From Stella humosa (lineage in GTDB: Bacteria; Pseudomonadota; Alphaproteobacteria; ATCC43930; Allostellaceae), in the NCBI RefSeq assembly GCF_006738645.1, contig NZ_AP019700.1, positions 5,700,351 through 5,764,350 on the forward strand: a stretch of 64,000 bases of DNA, read 5' to 3'. How positions within the stretch are numbered: the stretch's first letter is position 1; each line of letters begins with the position of its first letter. Below, piece by piece: positions 18,880-28,965 of the stretch. Below the pieces are notes generated by a model. The model had not been told where the DNA came from. It was given only the letters and a program-made list of their open reading frames with translations, and did not search any database. The position numbers and the translations under genes were made by a program.

Positions 18880-21501
18880 ATGTCCGCAATCGATCCCGCC
18901 GCCTCGACCCCCTCTCCGTCCGCGCCGCGCCGGCGCAAGGAGACCCGCCGCTCGGTGCTGATTGCCGACAAGGTCGCCGACTGGACCATCACCATCGGCG
19001 GCCTGTTCGTCATCGTCGCCGTGTTCGGCATCATGGCGTTCCTGGCCCAGGTGGTGGTGCCGCTCTTCACCGGCGGCCATGTCCAGGACCGGGCCGACTA
19101 TGCCGTGGCCGGCAGCGACACCGGCACGCTCATGGTTTCCACCGACGAATACCGGACCATCGGCCTGAAGATCGGCCCGTCCGGTGCCGTCGTCGCCTTC
19201 CACCTGCCGACCGGCCGCCCCCTGGCGCCGCTGGCCTATGATTTCGCGGGCGTGCCCGTCACCGGCTTCGGCCGGACGCTGAAGCGCGAAGACATGGCGT
19301 TCGGCTTCGCCGACGGCACGATCCGTTTCGCGCGCATGCGCATGGCGACCCAGGTCCTGCCCGCCGACCAGCTTCCCCCCGGCCTGACCCGGCTTGACGA
19401 CCGCGACCTGACCGACGGCAAGGTCGTGTGGTCGCGCATCGCCGGCAACCAGGTGCGCCGGATCGCGCCCGAACTGGCCCTGGAGCCGCCGCAGAAGATC
19501 GCCGAGGACGGCTCGGCGATCATCGCGCTGGACTATCGCATCGGCGGCACGACGGAGCGCCCGACCAAGGCGTTCGTGGCGGTCGACGCCAGCGGCATCG
19601 CCCGCATCGGCACCAGCGAGACGCGCACCAACATGCTGACGCGCCAGTCCCGCACCGAAACCCGCACCGCGACGCTGCCGGCGCTGCCGGCCGGCACCAA
19701 GGTGAAGACCGTGCTGATGACCGACAAGGCCGACCAGGTCTATGTCGGCGAGGCGGGCGGCATGATCCATCGCTTCGACACGCGCGACTTCGCCCAGCCG
19801 ACCCTGGCCGAATCGGTCGACCTGCTGGGCGCGGACGAGGAACTGACCAGCCTCTACTTCCTGATCGGCGAGATCTCGCTGGTGGTCGGCGGCTCCAAGG
19901 GCACGACCGACGTCTATTTCCGCCTGCAGCGGCCGGGCGCGCGCAGCAGCGACGGCTATGCCCTGGTCCGCGCCCATCGCCTGGCGCCGCAGCCCGCCGC
20001 CGTCACCGCCATCGGCGCCAGCCAGCGCACCAAGATGCTGGTCACCGGCGACGCCGCCGGCAATGTCTGGCTGCGCCATTCGACCAGCGAGCAAACCATG
20101 CTGAAGCTGGCCGCGGCCGGCGGCAAGGCGATCGCCTCGGCCCAGATCACGCCGCGCGACGACGGCATCGTCGCCGTCGACGCCGACGGCCGGGTCCATC
20201 TGTGGCGCATCGACGTGCCCCACCCCGAGACGACGGTCGGCACCATCTTCGGGCCGGTCTGGTACGAAGGCTACTCCGCGCCCTCCTACACTTGGCAGTC
20301 CTCGTCCGGCACGGACAGCTTCGAGCCCAAGCTGTCCCTCGTCCCGCTCGTCTTCGGCACGCTGAAGGCGACGCTCTATTCGCTGCTGTTCGCCGTGCCG
20401 ATCGCGCTGCTGGCGGCCATCTACACCTCGGAGTTCGTGCATCGCGGCGTCCGCGCGGTGGTGAAGCCGACGATGGAGATGATGGCCTCGCTGCCGTCGG
20501 TGGTGCTGGGCTTCATCGCCGCCCTCATCCTGGCGCCGCTGGTCGAGACTTGGCTGTCGTCGGTCCTGCTCGCCTTCTTCGCCATCCCGCTGTCGCTCTT
20601 CGCCGCCGCCCACCTGTGGCAACTGCTGCCCGGCGACACCGCCCGGCGCTTCGGCGGCCTGCCCAAGCTGGTGCTCATCTTCGTGGCGCTCGGCGTCGGC
20701 CTGTTGGCCTGCCTGTGGCTCGGCCGCGGGTTCGAGCAGGCCCTGTTCGCCGGCAACTTCAAGGCCTGGGTCAACCGCGACATCGGCACCGGCACGCCGT
20801 TCATGTTCCTGGTCCTGCTGCCGCTGTCCTTCCTGGTAGCGATGACGGCGTTCGAGCGGCTGGCCGGCCCCTGGTTCCTGGCGATGCAGCGCCGGGGCGG
20901 CGGCACGGCGGCCGGCCTGCTCGACCTGGTGCGCTGGGTGGCGCTGCTGGCGGCGTCGGCGCTCATCGCCTTCCTGGCGGCGCGCCTGCTGACCGGCGCG
21001 GGGTTCGATCCGCGCGGCGGCGTGGTCGACACCTATGTCCAGCGCAACACGCTGGTGGTCGCCTTCGCCATGGGCTTCGCCGTCATCCCGATCATCTACA
21101 CCATCGCCGAGGATGCGCTGAACGCGGTGCCCGAGCACCTGCGCGCGGCCAGCCTCGCCTGCGGCGCCACGCCCTGGCAGACGGCGATCTCGGTCATCCT
21201 GCCGACGGCGGCCAGCGGCGTCTTCGCCGGGGTCATGGTCGGCATGGGCCGTGCGGTCGGCGAGACGATGATCGTCGTCATGGCCGCGGGCAACACGCCC
21301 ATCCTGGAATGGAACGTCTTCAACGGGCTGCGTGCGCTGTCGGCCAACATCGCAGTCGAGCTGCCCGAGGCGGTGAAGGACGACACGCTCTATCGCACCC
21401 TGTTCCTGGCCGCCCTGACGCTGTTCGTGATGACCTTCGTCATCAACACCGGCGCCGAAATCATCCGCCAGCGCTTCCGCAAGCGCGCGGTCCAGCTCTA
21501 G
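18880..21501 (+). CDS. pstC: phosphate ABC transporter permease PstC, long variant with periplasmic beta-propeller-like domain
   Basis: At 873 aa this is far longer than classical PstC (about 320 aa). One helix (about 38-62) is followed by about 400 residues predicted to lie in the periplasm, with WD40/propeller-like strands (VTGDAAGNVWLRHST, VAVDADGRVHLWRI). The permease core follows from about residue 490, with an extra membrane insert before the conserved EAA loop (EHLRAASLACGATPWQTAISVILP). The C-terminal half carries the usual GRAVGETMIVVMAAGN segment. Such enlarged PstC proteins are known from several proteobacteria. The propeller might help dock PstS or sense phosphate; that is inference. 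Confidence 0.92.
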   Translation: MSAIDPAASTPSPSAPRRRKETRRSVLIADKVADWTITIGGLFVIVAVFGIMAFLAQVVVPLFTGGHVQDRADYAVAGSDTGTLMVSTDEYRTIGLKIGPSGAVVAFHLPTGRPLAPLAYDFAGVPVTGFGRTLKREDMAFGFADGTIRFARMRMATQVLPADQLPPGLTRLDDRDLTDGKVVWSRIAGNQVRRIAPELALEPPQKIAEDGSAIIALDYRIGGTTERPTKAFVAVDASGIARIGTSETRTNMLTRQSRTETRTATLPALPAGTKVKTVLMTDKADQVYVGEAGGMIHRFDTRDFAQPTLAESVDLLGADEELTSLYFLIGEISLVVGGSKGTTDVYFRLQRPGARSSDGYALVRAHRLAPQPAAVTAIGASQRTKMLVTGDAAGNVWLRHSTSEQTMLKLAAAGGKAIASAQITPRDDGIVAVDADGRVHLWRIDVPHPETTVGTIFGPVWYEGYSAPSYTWQSSSGTDSFEPKLSLVPLVFGTLKATLYSLLFAVPIALLAAIYTSEFVHRGVRAVVKPTMEMMASLPSVVLGFIAALILAPLVETWLSSVLLAFFAIPLSLFAAAHLWQLLPGDTARRFGGLPKLVLIFVALGVGLLACLWLGRGFEQALFAGNFKAWVNRDIGTGTPFMFLVLLPLSFLVAMTAFERLAGPWFLAMQRRGGGTAAGLLDLVRWVALLAASALIAFLAARLLTGAGFDPRGGVVDTYVQRNTLVVAFAMGFAVIPIIYTIAEDALNAVPEHLRAASLACGATPWQTAISVILPTAASGVFAGVMVGMGRAVGETMIVVMAAGNTPILEWNVFNGLRALSANIAVELPEAVKDDTLYRTLFLAALTLFVMTFVINTGAEIIRQRFRKRAVQL

Positions 21502-21531
21502 CGCCCAGCCCCGAACGCCCAGCCCCGACGG

Positions 21532-23274
21532 ATGGACCCGATGACCTCGACCCCGATCGATGCCGTGGCGCCGCGCACCGCCGCCCATGCCGCCCGCACC
21601 CGCACCACCGACATGCGTGCGGTGGGCGAACCCAACCTCTGGGCCTTCGGCGGCGCGCTCGCCTTCGGCTGCGCCATGATCGTGGGCTTCCTGCTGCTCG
21701 TGTTCTGGAACGGCGTCGCCACCTTCTGGCCCAAGCCGCTCGTCGTCGTCACCCAGGCCGACGGCGCGCGCGTCGCGGGCGAACCCTTCCGCAGCGAGAC
21801 GTTCCGCCCCGGGCCGGAGCTGCTGGCGACCCTCGACCCCGCCGTCCGCGGCGCGATCGCGGCGGCCGGCGGCACGGCGACGCGCACCCTCTACCGCACC
21901 GGCAACTACGACATCTACAACGAGGACTTCCGCTGGGTGTCGGACTTCGCCGTGACCGGCACCGCGACGCCGCCCGGCCTGGTCTTCGTCGAGCGGCTGG
22001 AATGGGGCCCGTTCGTCGGCCGCATCGCCGGCGTTGCCGTCGATGGCCAGGCCCGCCCCGAGTTGGCGGCCGATCGCGCCGCGCTCGCCGTCGCCCACGA
22101 CACGGCGCGCGCGCGCTGGCGCCAGATCCGCCATATCGAGCGCGACCTGATCGGCGACATCAACCACCGGCTGGAGCGCGGGCGGCTGGCGCTGCGCCGG
22201 GTCGCATTGAAGAACGGCAAGGGCACGCCAGAGCACACGGCTGCCCAGGCCCGCTTCGCCGAACTGGAACAGGCGCTGCAGGCCGACTATGCGCGCCTGG
22301 CCGCCGAGGCCCAGGCCCTGAAGGCCGAGGACGCGCTGAGCCGCATCACGCTCGCCGAGGTCGGCGGCGCCGAGAAGACCATCAACCTGTCCTCGGTCGT
22401 GCGCCTCTATCCCGCCAACGACCTCGACCTGGCGGGCAAGCTCGCCGTCTACGCCTCGCGCTGGTGGGAGTTCGTGTCCGACGAGCCGCGCGAGGCCAAT
22501 ACCGAGGGCGGCGTGCTGCCGGCCATCTTCGGCACCTTCGTGATGACGCTGCTGCTGGTCATCGTCGTCGCCCCCTTCGGCGTCGTCACCGCGCTCTACC
22601 TGCGGGAATACGCCCGCCAGGGCCGGCTCGTGTCGATCGTGCGCATCTCGGTCAACAACCTGGCCGGGGTGCCGTCCATCGTCTACGGCGTCTTCGGGCT
22701 GGGCTTCTTCGCCTATGTCCTGGGCGGGTCGATCGACGGCCTCTTCTTCCCCGAGCGCCTGCCCAACCCGACCTTCGGCACCGGCGGCATCCTGTGGGCG
22801 TCGCTGACGCTGGCGCTGCTGACCGTGCCCGTCGTCATCGTCGCCACCGAGGAGGCGCTGTCGGCCGTGCCGCGCTCGATGCGCGAGGGCTCGCTCGCCT
22901 GCGGGGCGTCCAAGTGGCAGACGATCCGCCACATCGTCCTGCCGCGGGCCATGCCCGGCATCATGACCGGCATCATCCTGGCGATGGCGCGCGGTGCGGG
23001 CGAGGTGGCGCCGCTGATGCTGGTGGGGGTCGTGAAGCTGGCACCCGAACTGCCGCTCGACGGCTACTTCCCCTTCTTCCACCTCGAACGCAGCTTCATG
23101 CATCTGGGCTTCCACATCTTCGACGTGGGCTTCCAGTCGCGCAATTCCGAGGCCGGCAAGCCGATGGTGTTCGTCACCACGCTGCTGCTGATCGGCCTCA
23201 TCTTCCTCATGAACATCTCGGCGATCGTCATCCGCAATCGGCTGAAGCGGAAGTTCGCCGGCAGCCAGTTCTGA
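21532..23274 (+). CDS. pstA: phosphate ABC transporter permease PstA, long variant
   Basis: This 580-aa PstA pairs with the long PstC. After an N-terminal helix (about 35-62) comes a large extracytoplasmic insert with a coiled-coil-like Ala/Glu/Leu-rich stretch ([17 protein letters not shown]), then the permease core from about 320 with the EAA loop ([20 protein letters not shown]) and the [14 protein letters not shown] segment. The core matches PstA; the insert is absent from the 290-aa E. coli protein. Two possible ATGs (21532 and 21541) are in frame; neither has a strong ribosome-binding site. Confidence 0.92.
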   Translation: MDPMTSTPIDAVAPRTAAHAARTRTTDMRAVGEPNLWAFGGALAFGCAMIVGFLLLVFWNGVATFWPKPLVVVTQADGARVAGEPFRSETFRPGPELLATLDPAVRGAIAAAGGTATRTLYRTGNYDIYNEDFRWVSDFAVTGTATPPGLVFVERLEWGPFVGRIAGVAVDGQARPELAADRAALAVAHDTARARWRQIRHIERDLIGDINHRLERGRLALRRVALKNGKGTPEHTAAQARFAELEQALQADYARLAAEAQALKAEDALSRITLAEVGGAEKTINLSSVVRLYPANDLDLAGKLAVYASRWWEFVSDEPREANTEGGVLPAIFGTFVMTLLLVIVVAPFGVVTALYLREYARQGRLVSIVRISVNNLAGVPSIVYGVFGLGFFAYVLGGSIDGLFFPERLPNPTFGTGGILWASLTLALLTVPVVIVATEEALSAVPRSMREGSLACGASKWQTIRHIVLPRAMPGIMTGIILAMARGAGEVAPLMLVGVVKLAPELPLDGYFPFFHLERSFMHLGFHIFDVGFQSRNSEAGKPMVFVTTLLLIGLIFLMNISAIVIRNRLKRKFAGSQF

Positions 23275-23290
23275 CGGTCAGGAGAACAGC

Positions 23291-24124
23291 ATGGTGGCGC
23301 TCGCCGCAGACGATGTCCGTCCCAGCGTGACGGAGACCGAGACCGTCTATCACCTGAAGCGCGGGCCCGAGGGCACGGCGCTCGCGATCGAGGACTTCCG
23401 CCTGTGGTACGGGGCCGCCCAGGCCCTCCACGGCGTGTCGATGACGGTCGAGCGCGGCCTGGTCACCGCCCTGATCGGCCCGTCCGGCTGCGGCAAGTCG
23501 ACCCTGCTGCGCTCGCTCAACCGCATGAACGACCTGATCGACGGGCTGCGCACCGGCGGCCGGGTGATGTTCGACGGCACCGACATCTACGATCGCCGGG
23601 TCGACGTCATCGCGCTGCGCAAGCGTATGGGCATGGTGTTCCAGAAGCCGAACCCCTTCCCCATGTCGATCTTCGAGAACGTCATATACCCCCTGCGGGT
23701 GGACGGCATCCGCGACCGCCACGTGCTGGAGGAGACGGTCGAGCGCGCGCTGAAGGGCTCGGCCCTGTGGGACGAGGTGAAGGACCGGCTGCACCAGAGC
23801 GCGCTCGGCATGTCGGGCGGCCAGCAGCAGCGCCTGTGCATCGCGCGCGCGATCGCGGCCGATCCCGAGGTGCTGCTGATGGACGAGCCCTGCTCGGCGC
23901 TGGACCCGATCGCGACCGCCAAGATCGAGGAGCTGATCGACGATCTGTCGGGCCGCTACACCATCATCATCGTCACCCACAACATGCAGCAGGCGGCCCG
24001 CGTGTCCGACAACACCGCCTTCATGTATCTGGGCCGGCTGATCGAGTACGGCGAGACCGAGGCCATGTTCACGAACCCGAAGCTGGGCCGCACGCGCGAC
24101 TATGTGACCGGCCGGTTCGGCTGA
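23291..24124 (+). CDS. pstB: phosphate ABC transporter ATP-binding protein PstB
   Basis: PstB hydrolyses ATP to drive phosphate import through PstCA. The 277-aa protein has Walker [10 protein letters not shown] at 63-71, the Q-loop in [13 protein letters not shown], the signature MSGGQQQR, Walker [14 protein letters not shown] and the switch His in [15 protein letters not shown] stands 7 bases before ATG 23291. It is the fourth gene of the pst operon. Confidence 0.98.
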   Translation: MVALAADDVRPSVTETETVYHLKRGPEGTALAIEDFRLWYGAAQALHGVSMTVERGLVTALIGPSGCGKSTLLRSLNRMNDLIDGLRTGGRVMFDGTDIYDRRVDVIALRKRMGMVFQKPNPFPMSIFENVIYPLRVDGIRDRHVLEETVERALKGSALWDEVKDRLHQSALGMSGGQQQRLCIARAIAADPEVLLMDEPCSALDPIATAKIEELIDDLSGRYTIIIVTHNMQQAARVSDNTAFMYLGRLIEYGETEAMFTNPKLGRTRDYVTGRFG

Positions 24125-24153
24125 CACGTCATTCTGGCGAGGGACGAAGACCG

Positions 24154-24894
24154 ATGCCGACCAAACACACCGTCCGCTCCTATGACGAGGAGCTGCGCCG
24201 TCTCGCCAACACGCTGACCCAGATGGGCGGGCTGGCCGAGTCGCAGTTGGCCGCCGCCATGCAGGCCGTCTCCCGGCGCGACGGCGTCCTGGCGGCCGAG
24301 ATTGTCTCGGCCGACCTGCGCGTCGACCAGCTCGAGACCGAGGTCGACCAGCAGGTGATGCGCCTGCTGGCGCTGCGCCAGCCGGTCGGGCCCGACCTGC
24401 GCGAGATCGTCTCCTCGCTCAAGATCGCGGCTGACCTGGAGCGAATCGCCGACTATGCCGCCAACGTCGCCAAGCGCTCGATCGCGCTGAACCAGACCCC
24501 GCCGGTGCGCCCCGCCTTCGCCATCCCGCGCATGGGCGCCTATGCCCAGGCGATGATCAAGGACGTGCTCGACGCCTATGTCGAGCGCGACGCGGAGCGG
24601 GCGGTCGCCGTGTGGCGCCGCGACGAGGAGCTGGACGAGATGTACACCAGCCTCTTCCGCGAGCTCCTCACCTACATGATGGAGGACCCGCGCAGCATTG
24701 GCGCTGCCACCCATCTCCTCTTCATGGCCAAGAACGTCGAGCGCATCGGCGACCACGCCACGAACATCGCCGAGACGATCCACTTCCTGGTGCGCGGCGA
24801 CCGCCTGCGCGAATTGCGGCCCAAGGGCGACCGCTCGACCGCCGTCATTCCCCAACCCCCGGTTACCGCTGTTCAGTCGATGGATGCCCCATGA
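24154..24894 (+). CDS. phoU: phosphate signalling protein PhoU
   Basis: PhoU couples the Pst transporter to PhoR and keeps the regulon off when phosphate is plentiful. The 246-aa all-helical protein contains two PhoU repeats with the metal-binding signatures ADLERIADYAANVAK and KNVERIGDHATNIAE. It ends in a ATGA overlap with phoB, which is unusual for phoU and implies coupled translation of the two regulators. Confidence 0.97.
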   Translation: MPTKHTVRSYDEELRRLANTLTQMGGLAESQLAAAMQAVSRRDGVLAAEIVSADLRVDQLETEVDQQVMRLLALRQPVGPDLREIVSSLKIAADLERIADYAANVAKRSIALNQTPPVRPAFAIPRMGAYAQAMIKDVLDAYVERDAERAVAVWRRDEELDEMYTSLFRELLTYMMEDPRSIGAATHLLFMAKNVERIGDHATNIAETIHFLVRGDRLRELRPKGDRSTAVIPQPPVTAVQSMDAP

Positions 24895-25583
24895 AGCCGC
24901 TGGTCCTGGTGGTGGAGGACGAGGTCCCCCTCCTCACCCTGCTGCGTTACAATCTCGAGAAGGAAGGCTTCCGCGTCGCCGAGGCGCGCGACGGCGAGGA
25001 GGCGCTGGTCGCCGTCAAGGACCACAAGCCGGACCTGGTCCTGCTCGACTGGATGCTGCCGCTGGTGTCCGGGATCGAGGTCTGCCGCCAGATCCGGCGC
25101 ATGCCCGAGGCGCGCTCCCTGCCGATCGTCATGCTGACGGCGCGCGGCGAGGAGGCCGACAAGGTCCGCGGCCTGAACTCTGGCGCCGACGACTATGTCA
25201 CCAAGCCCTTCTCGCCGTCCGAGCTGACGGCCCGCCTGAAGGCCGTGCTGCGGCGTGCCCGGCCGTCCACGGCCGAGGACATGCTGCGCTTCTCCGACCT
25301 CGCCATGGACCTGACCGGCCATCGCGTTACGCGAAACGGCCGCAACATCCATCTGGGCCCGACGGAGTTCCGCCTGCTGCGCTTCTTCCTGGAGCATCCG
25401 GGCCGCGTCTTCTCGCGTGAGCAGTTGCTGGACGCCGTCTGGGGCCGCGACGTCTATGTCGAGCCACGCACCGTCGACGTGCATATCCGCCGCCTGCGCA
25501 AGGCCGTGAACGGCGACGACGACCTGGATGTCATCCGCACCGTGCGCTCGGCCGGCTACGCCCTCGACCATCAGGAAGCGTGA
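24891..25583 (+). CDS. phoB: phosphate regulon response regulator PhoB
   Basis: PhoB is an OmpR-family regulator that binds Pho boxes. The 230-aa protein has a receiver domain with the phosphoacceptor Asp53 (LVLLDWMLP), the conserved Lys in VTKPFSP, and a C-terminal winged helix (GPTEFRLLRFFLEHPGRVFSREQLLDAVWG, broken here as GPTEFRLL plus SREQLLDAVWG) ending RTVRSAGYALD. It overlaps phoU by ATGA. Its likely target nearby is the element at 17713-17746. Confidence 0.97.
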   Translation: MKPLVLVVEDEVPLLTLLRYNLEKEGFRVAEARDGEEALVAVKDHKPDLVLLDWMLPLVSGIEVCRQIRRMPEARSLPIVMLTARGEEADKVRGLNSGADDYVTKPFSPSELTARLKAVLRRARPSTAEDMLRFSDLAMDLTGHRVTRNGRNIHLGPTEFRLLRFFLEHPGRVFSREQLLDAVWGRDVYVEPRTVDVHIRRLRKAVNGDDDLDVIRTVRSAGYALDHQEA

Positions 25584-25605
25584 CATGGCGGACACGCCGG
25601 GACAT

Positions 25606-25621
25606 GGCCCGGGGGCGGGCC
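25606..25621 (+). terminator. weak hairpin after phoB
   Basis: GGCCCG and CGGGCC form a 6-bp stem with a GGGG loop, 22 bp after the phoB stop. No T tract follows, so termination is uncertain. Confidence 0.3.
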
Positions 25622-25632
25622 GGACAATTCGA

Positions 25633-25661
25633 TTGACCGGGAATGCCGGTTCGGATTGATT
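25633..25661 (+). promoter_or_regulatory. promoter-like element upstream of RTX2
   Basis: TTGACC, 17 bp, then TTGATT, in the most AT-rich part of the gap and 76 bp before the RTX2 ATG. The same TTGACY-N17-TTGATT arrangement precedes RTX3 at 28839-28867. The -10 hexamer is poor for sigma-70, so only the conservation between the two genes supports it. Confidence 0.4.
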
Positions 25662-25736
25662 ATACGATTAAGTTGATCCCGGTCTGCTCCGCTAGGCGGC
25701 GTGAGCGACCGTCTTTTGTGTCTCCGGGGGGCGACT

Positions 25737-28568
25737 ATGGCCACTTTTACGCTGACGACTGGTGCCGACAATTTTCCGGGTGTTGAAGACAACTCCGGCT
25801 CCGATCTGATCTACGGCTTGGCCGGCAAGGACACGATCGACGGCGGTGAAGCCAACGACACCATCTTCGGCGACGACGCGGGCGACCTGATCTATGGCGG
25901 CGCCGGCGACGACAGCCTCTTCGGCGACAGCTCCAGCGACACGGTCGTCGCCAGCGGCAACGACACGATCTACGGCCAGGACGGCGATGACACGCTGTTC
26001 GGCGGCGTGCTGAACGATTTCCTGTTCGGCGACGAGGACGACGACCTGATTGCCGGCGGCGGCGGCAAGGACAAGCTCGACGGCGGCGACGGGAACGACT
26101 TCCTGTTCGGCGGCAACGGCGACGACAAGCTGGCCGGCGGTGCCGGCGCCGACACGCTGTGGGGCGGTGAGGACGACGACACCATCGAAGGCAATGGTGG
26201 CGCGGACTACGCGTTCGGCGGCAACGGCGACGACAGCATCGAAGGCAACGGCGGCGACGACACGATCTTCGGCTGGTTCGGCGAAGACACGGTCATCGGC
26301 GCCCAGGGCGACGACACGATCTTCGGCGGCTTCAATGCCGACTCGATCGTCGGCGGCAACGGTGAGGACTTCCTCTTCGGCGGCAACGGCGACGACACCA
26401 TCGAGGGCGGCGAAGGCAACGACGTCATCGACGGCGACTGGGAGATCGGCAGCTACTACTACGGCACCTATGGCGGCGACGACTCGCTGGACGGCGGCAC
26501 CGGCAACGACACCATCTTCGGCGGCAACGGCGACGACTCCATCACGGGTGGGGAAGGCGACGACAGCCTGATGGGCGATTCCTGGTCCGACTATTATTAC
26601 GGCGGCAACGGGATCGACGACGGCAGCGACACCATCCTCGGCGGCAACGGCAACGACTACGCCTGGGGCGGCAACGGCGACGACTCGATCATCGGCGGCA
26701 ACGGCGACGACTCGCTGGAGGGCGGCGAGGATTACGACACCGTCCTCGGCGGCGAAGGCAACGACTCGATTGAGGGCAACGACGGCGAAGACTCGCTGAT
26801 CGGCGGCAATGGCAACGACTCGCTGTGGGGCGGCTACAGCGACGACTCGCTGCTGGGTGGCAACGGCAACGACGTCGCGATGGGCTATGACGGCGACGAC
26901 TCGATCGTCGGCGGCAACGGCGATGACAGCATCTTCGGCGGCGAGGACTACGACACGCTCTCTGGTGGCAACGGCAACGACACCATCGGCGGCGGCGAAG
27001 ACGAGGACATCATCTACGGCGGCAACGGCGACGACTCGCTGTTCGGTGGCTACGCCCACTACAACTACGACGAAGACGGCGACGAGGATGGCGACACCAT
27101 CTTCGGCGACGAGGGCAAGGATCGCCTCTTCGGCACCGAGGATCGCGACTACCTGTCGGGCGGCACCGGTAACGACACGATCGAGACCGGCCACGGCTAC
27201 GGCGGCTACATGTACGGCGACTCGATCTGGACCGGCGCCGGCGCCGACGAGATCCGCGGCTACAGCGCCGAAGACCTGGGCGAAGACAGCGTGTTCGACT
27301 TCACCTCGGGCAAGAGCCCGTCGCAGTCGGACTACATCGTGGTCGAGGGGGACTACCGCGACCTGGACGGCGACACGATGTCGGGTGCGGTGGTGTTCAA
27401 CGACACCGTCACGGCGATCTACCTCTACAACAACGGCAACCCGGTCGAAGGCCAGATCGACGCGGACTTCGACAGCGGCACCGGCCAGACGACCATCTGG
27501 ATCATCGACAATGACGACATCGCGCCCGATGCGCCGGTGATCACGTCCTTCTCGGACAACACCGGCGACACGGTCGACAACGTCACCACCGACCAGACGC
27601 TCTACATCTACGGCGAGGCCGAGCCCGACAGCACCGTCACCATCTTCAAGGATGGCAAGGAGGTCGGCCAGGCGACGGTGGACGGCGACGGCGAATTCGT
27701 CTTCGACTTCACCGGCACGTCGCTGGCCTATGGGATCCACGGCTTCACGGCCACCTCCACCGACCAGGCCTCCAACGAGTCGGACCCGTCGGATCCCTTC
27801 CCGATCATCATCCAGGGCAGCAACACCTCGACCAACAACCCGGATGTGCTGGTCGGCGGGCCCGGCATCAACAACATCGACGGCAAGAACGGCAACGACC
27901 AGATCTTCGGTCTCGCCGCCAACGACACGCTGAAGGGCGGCAACGGTAACGACCTCGTCTATGGCGGGACCGAGAACGACGCCCTCTACGGCGGCAACGA
28001 CAACGACTCGCTCTACGGCGAGGCCGGCAACGACACCGTCTACGGCGAGAACGGCAACGATCTCGGCGTCGGTGGCGACGGCAACGACCGCCTCGAAGGC
28101 GGCGCGGGTGCCGACACGCTGGATGGCGGCACGGGCGCCGACACGATCATCGGCGGGGCTGGCGACGACAAGATGAAGGGCGGCACGGGTGCCGACCGTC
28201 TCTATGGCGAGGCCGGGTCCGACTATATCGACCTGGGCGACGCAGACACCGCGACCGGCGATGCCGGGAACGGCGACACGTCGCACGACAGCGTCTACGG
28301 CACCGTCGCCTTCCTCAGCGGCGACACGCTGGCCGGCTTCAACACCGGCAACTCGAAGGACGACGACTCCGACGTGGTGGTGATCACCGGCCTGCAGTCC
28401 AAGAACAACAAGCTGCTGGCCAACATCGAGCTGCTCGACGGTGTGCTCTCGCTCACCAAGGTCGGCGGCACCGACATCACCTTCCTCGACGAGGACGGCA
28501 ATGCGCTCAGCGGCCATACCGACACCATGCTGGGTGCCGACAACTCGGTCCTGATCTACATCATCTGA
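25737..28568 (+). CDS. RTX protein 2 with one Ig-like domain, probably type I secreted
   Basis: The 943-aa product is mostly GGxGxDxxx calcium-binding repeats. I chose ATG 25737 (GGGGGG upstream) because the resulting start, MATFTLTTGADNFPG, resembles MANLVLTNFADTFPS of RTX3. Tyr-rich insertions (SYYYGTYGG, WSDYYYGG, YAHYNYDEDGDEDG) break the repeat array. A non-RTX segment (about 530-590, DYIVVEGDYRDLDGDTM, TAIYLYNNG) leads to a bacterial Ig-like domain (about 600-700, ITSFSDNTGDTVDNVTTD) and then a second RTX block. No signal peptide and no enzyme domain are seen. Role is unknown; adhesin, S-layer or matrix protein are plausible. Confidence 0.9.
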   Translation: MATFTLTTGADNFPGVEDNSGSDLIYGLAGKDTIDGGEANDTIFGDDAGDLIYGGAGDDSLFGDSSSDTVVASGNDTIYGQDGDDTLFGGVLNDFLFGDEDDDLIAGGGGKDKLDGGDGNDFLFGGNGDDKLAGGAGADTLWGGEDDDTIEGNGGADYAFGGNGDDSIEGNGGDDTIFGWFGEDTVIGAQGDDTIFGGFNADSIVGGNGEDFLFGGNGDDTIEGGEGNDVIDGDWEIGSYYYGTYGGDDSLDGGTGNDTIFGGNGDDSITGGEGDDSLMGDSWSDYYYGGNGIDDGSDTILGGNGNDYAWGGNGDDSIIGGNGDDSLEGGEDYDTVLGGEGNDSIEGNDGEDSLIGGNGNDSLWGGYSDDSLLGGNGNDVAMGYDGDDSIVGGNGDDSIFGGEDYDTLSGGNGNDTIGGGEDEDIIYGGNGDDSLFGGYAHYNYDEDGDEDGDTIFGDEGKDRLFGTEDRDYLSGGTGNDTIETGHGYGGYMYGDSIWTGAGADEIRGYSAEDLGEDSVFDFTSGKSPSQSDYIVVEGDYRDLDGDTMSGAVVFNDTVTAIYLYNNGNPVEGQIDADFDSGTGQTTIWIIDNDDIAPDAPVITSFSDNTGDTVDNVTTDQTLYIYGEAEPDSTVTIFKDGKEVGQATVDGDGEFVFDFTGTSLAYGIHGFTATSTDQASNESDPSDPFPIIIQGSNTSTNNPDVLVGGPGINNIDGKNGNDQIFGLAANDTLKGGNGNDLVYGGTENDALYGGNDNDSLYGEAGNDTVYGENGNDLGVGGDGNDRLEGGAGADTLDGGTGADTIIGGAGDDKMKGGTGADRLYGEAGSDYIDLGDADTATGDAGNGDTSHDSVYGTVAFLSGDTLAGFNTGNSKDDDSDVVVITGLQSKNNKLLANIELLDGVLSLTKVGGTDITFLDEDGNALSGHTDTMLGADNSVLIYII

Positions 28569-28614
28569 TCGGGGCAACCCGACCCGCGGGGCTCCGTCCC
28601 GCAAGGCAGACCTG

Positions 28615-28645
28615 GGGGCGGCCGCAAGGCCGCCCCTTCTCTTTT
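28615..28645 (+). terminator. rho-independent terminator after RTX2
   Basis: GGGGCGGCC and GGCCGCCCC (28615-28623, 28628-28636) form a 9-bp stem capped by a GCAA tetraloop and followed by TTCTCTTTT, a textbook terminator 47 bp after the RTX2 stop. Confidence 0.92.
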
Positions 28646-28965
28646 GCCGCGCTGCGTTCATCCGGCCGGCGCCCTTCCAGCCGGGGGCGAGCCCGTCCGA
28701 TGCGGCGGCGTTCCGCCTCGACCCATATGCTGGGGATGGTCCGGGATTCCCGTGGCAGGGCTAGTGGGCAACGCAAATACTGCGGTGCTCGCAATCGTTG
28801 CGCGGCGGCCACGCCTGCGAACAGAAACCAATAACGCGTTGACTTTGCCCGCAGAGTTGCGTTGATTGACGTTGAGAATCTGCGCGGGCGGAGGGGGTCC
28901 GAATCCGTACGCGCGCACCGGGTGGCTCGGACACGCCCGGTTGTCGCACTCCAAGGGGGCTTTCG
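28646..28965 (+). other. 320-bp noncoding region upstream of RTX3
   Basis: No gene is seen here. The part from about 28760 to 28880 is AT-richer than its surroundings and contains a 6-bp inverted pair GCAACG/CGTTGC (28768-28773, 28796-28801) and three copies of CGTTGA (28837, 28860, 28870). A purine-rich AGGGGG before ATG 28966 serves as the RTX3 ribosome-binding site. The length suggests a regulated leader. Confidence 0.5.
28839..28867 (+). promoter_or_regulatory. promoter-like element upstream of RTX3
   Basis: TTGACT, 17 bp, TTGATT: the same hexamers and spacing as upstream of RTX2, 99 bp before the ATG. Conservation between paralogous genes is the main support. Confidence 0.4.

Noticed and set aside
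18757-23330. Long alternative frames of 1300-1450 codons on both strands over pstC-pstA
   Set aside because: Shadow frames of high-GC codon bias; the products are Arg/Gly/Pro-rich without domains, while pstC and pstA are unambiguous.
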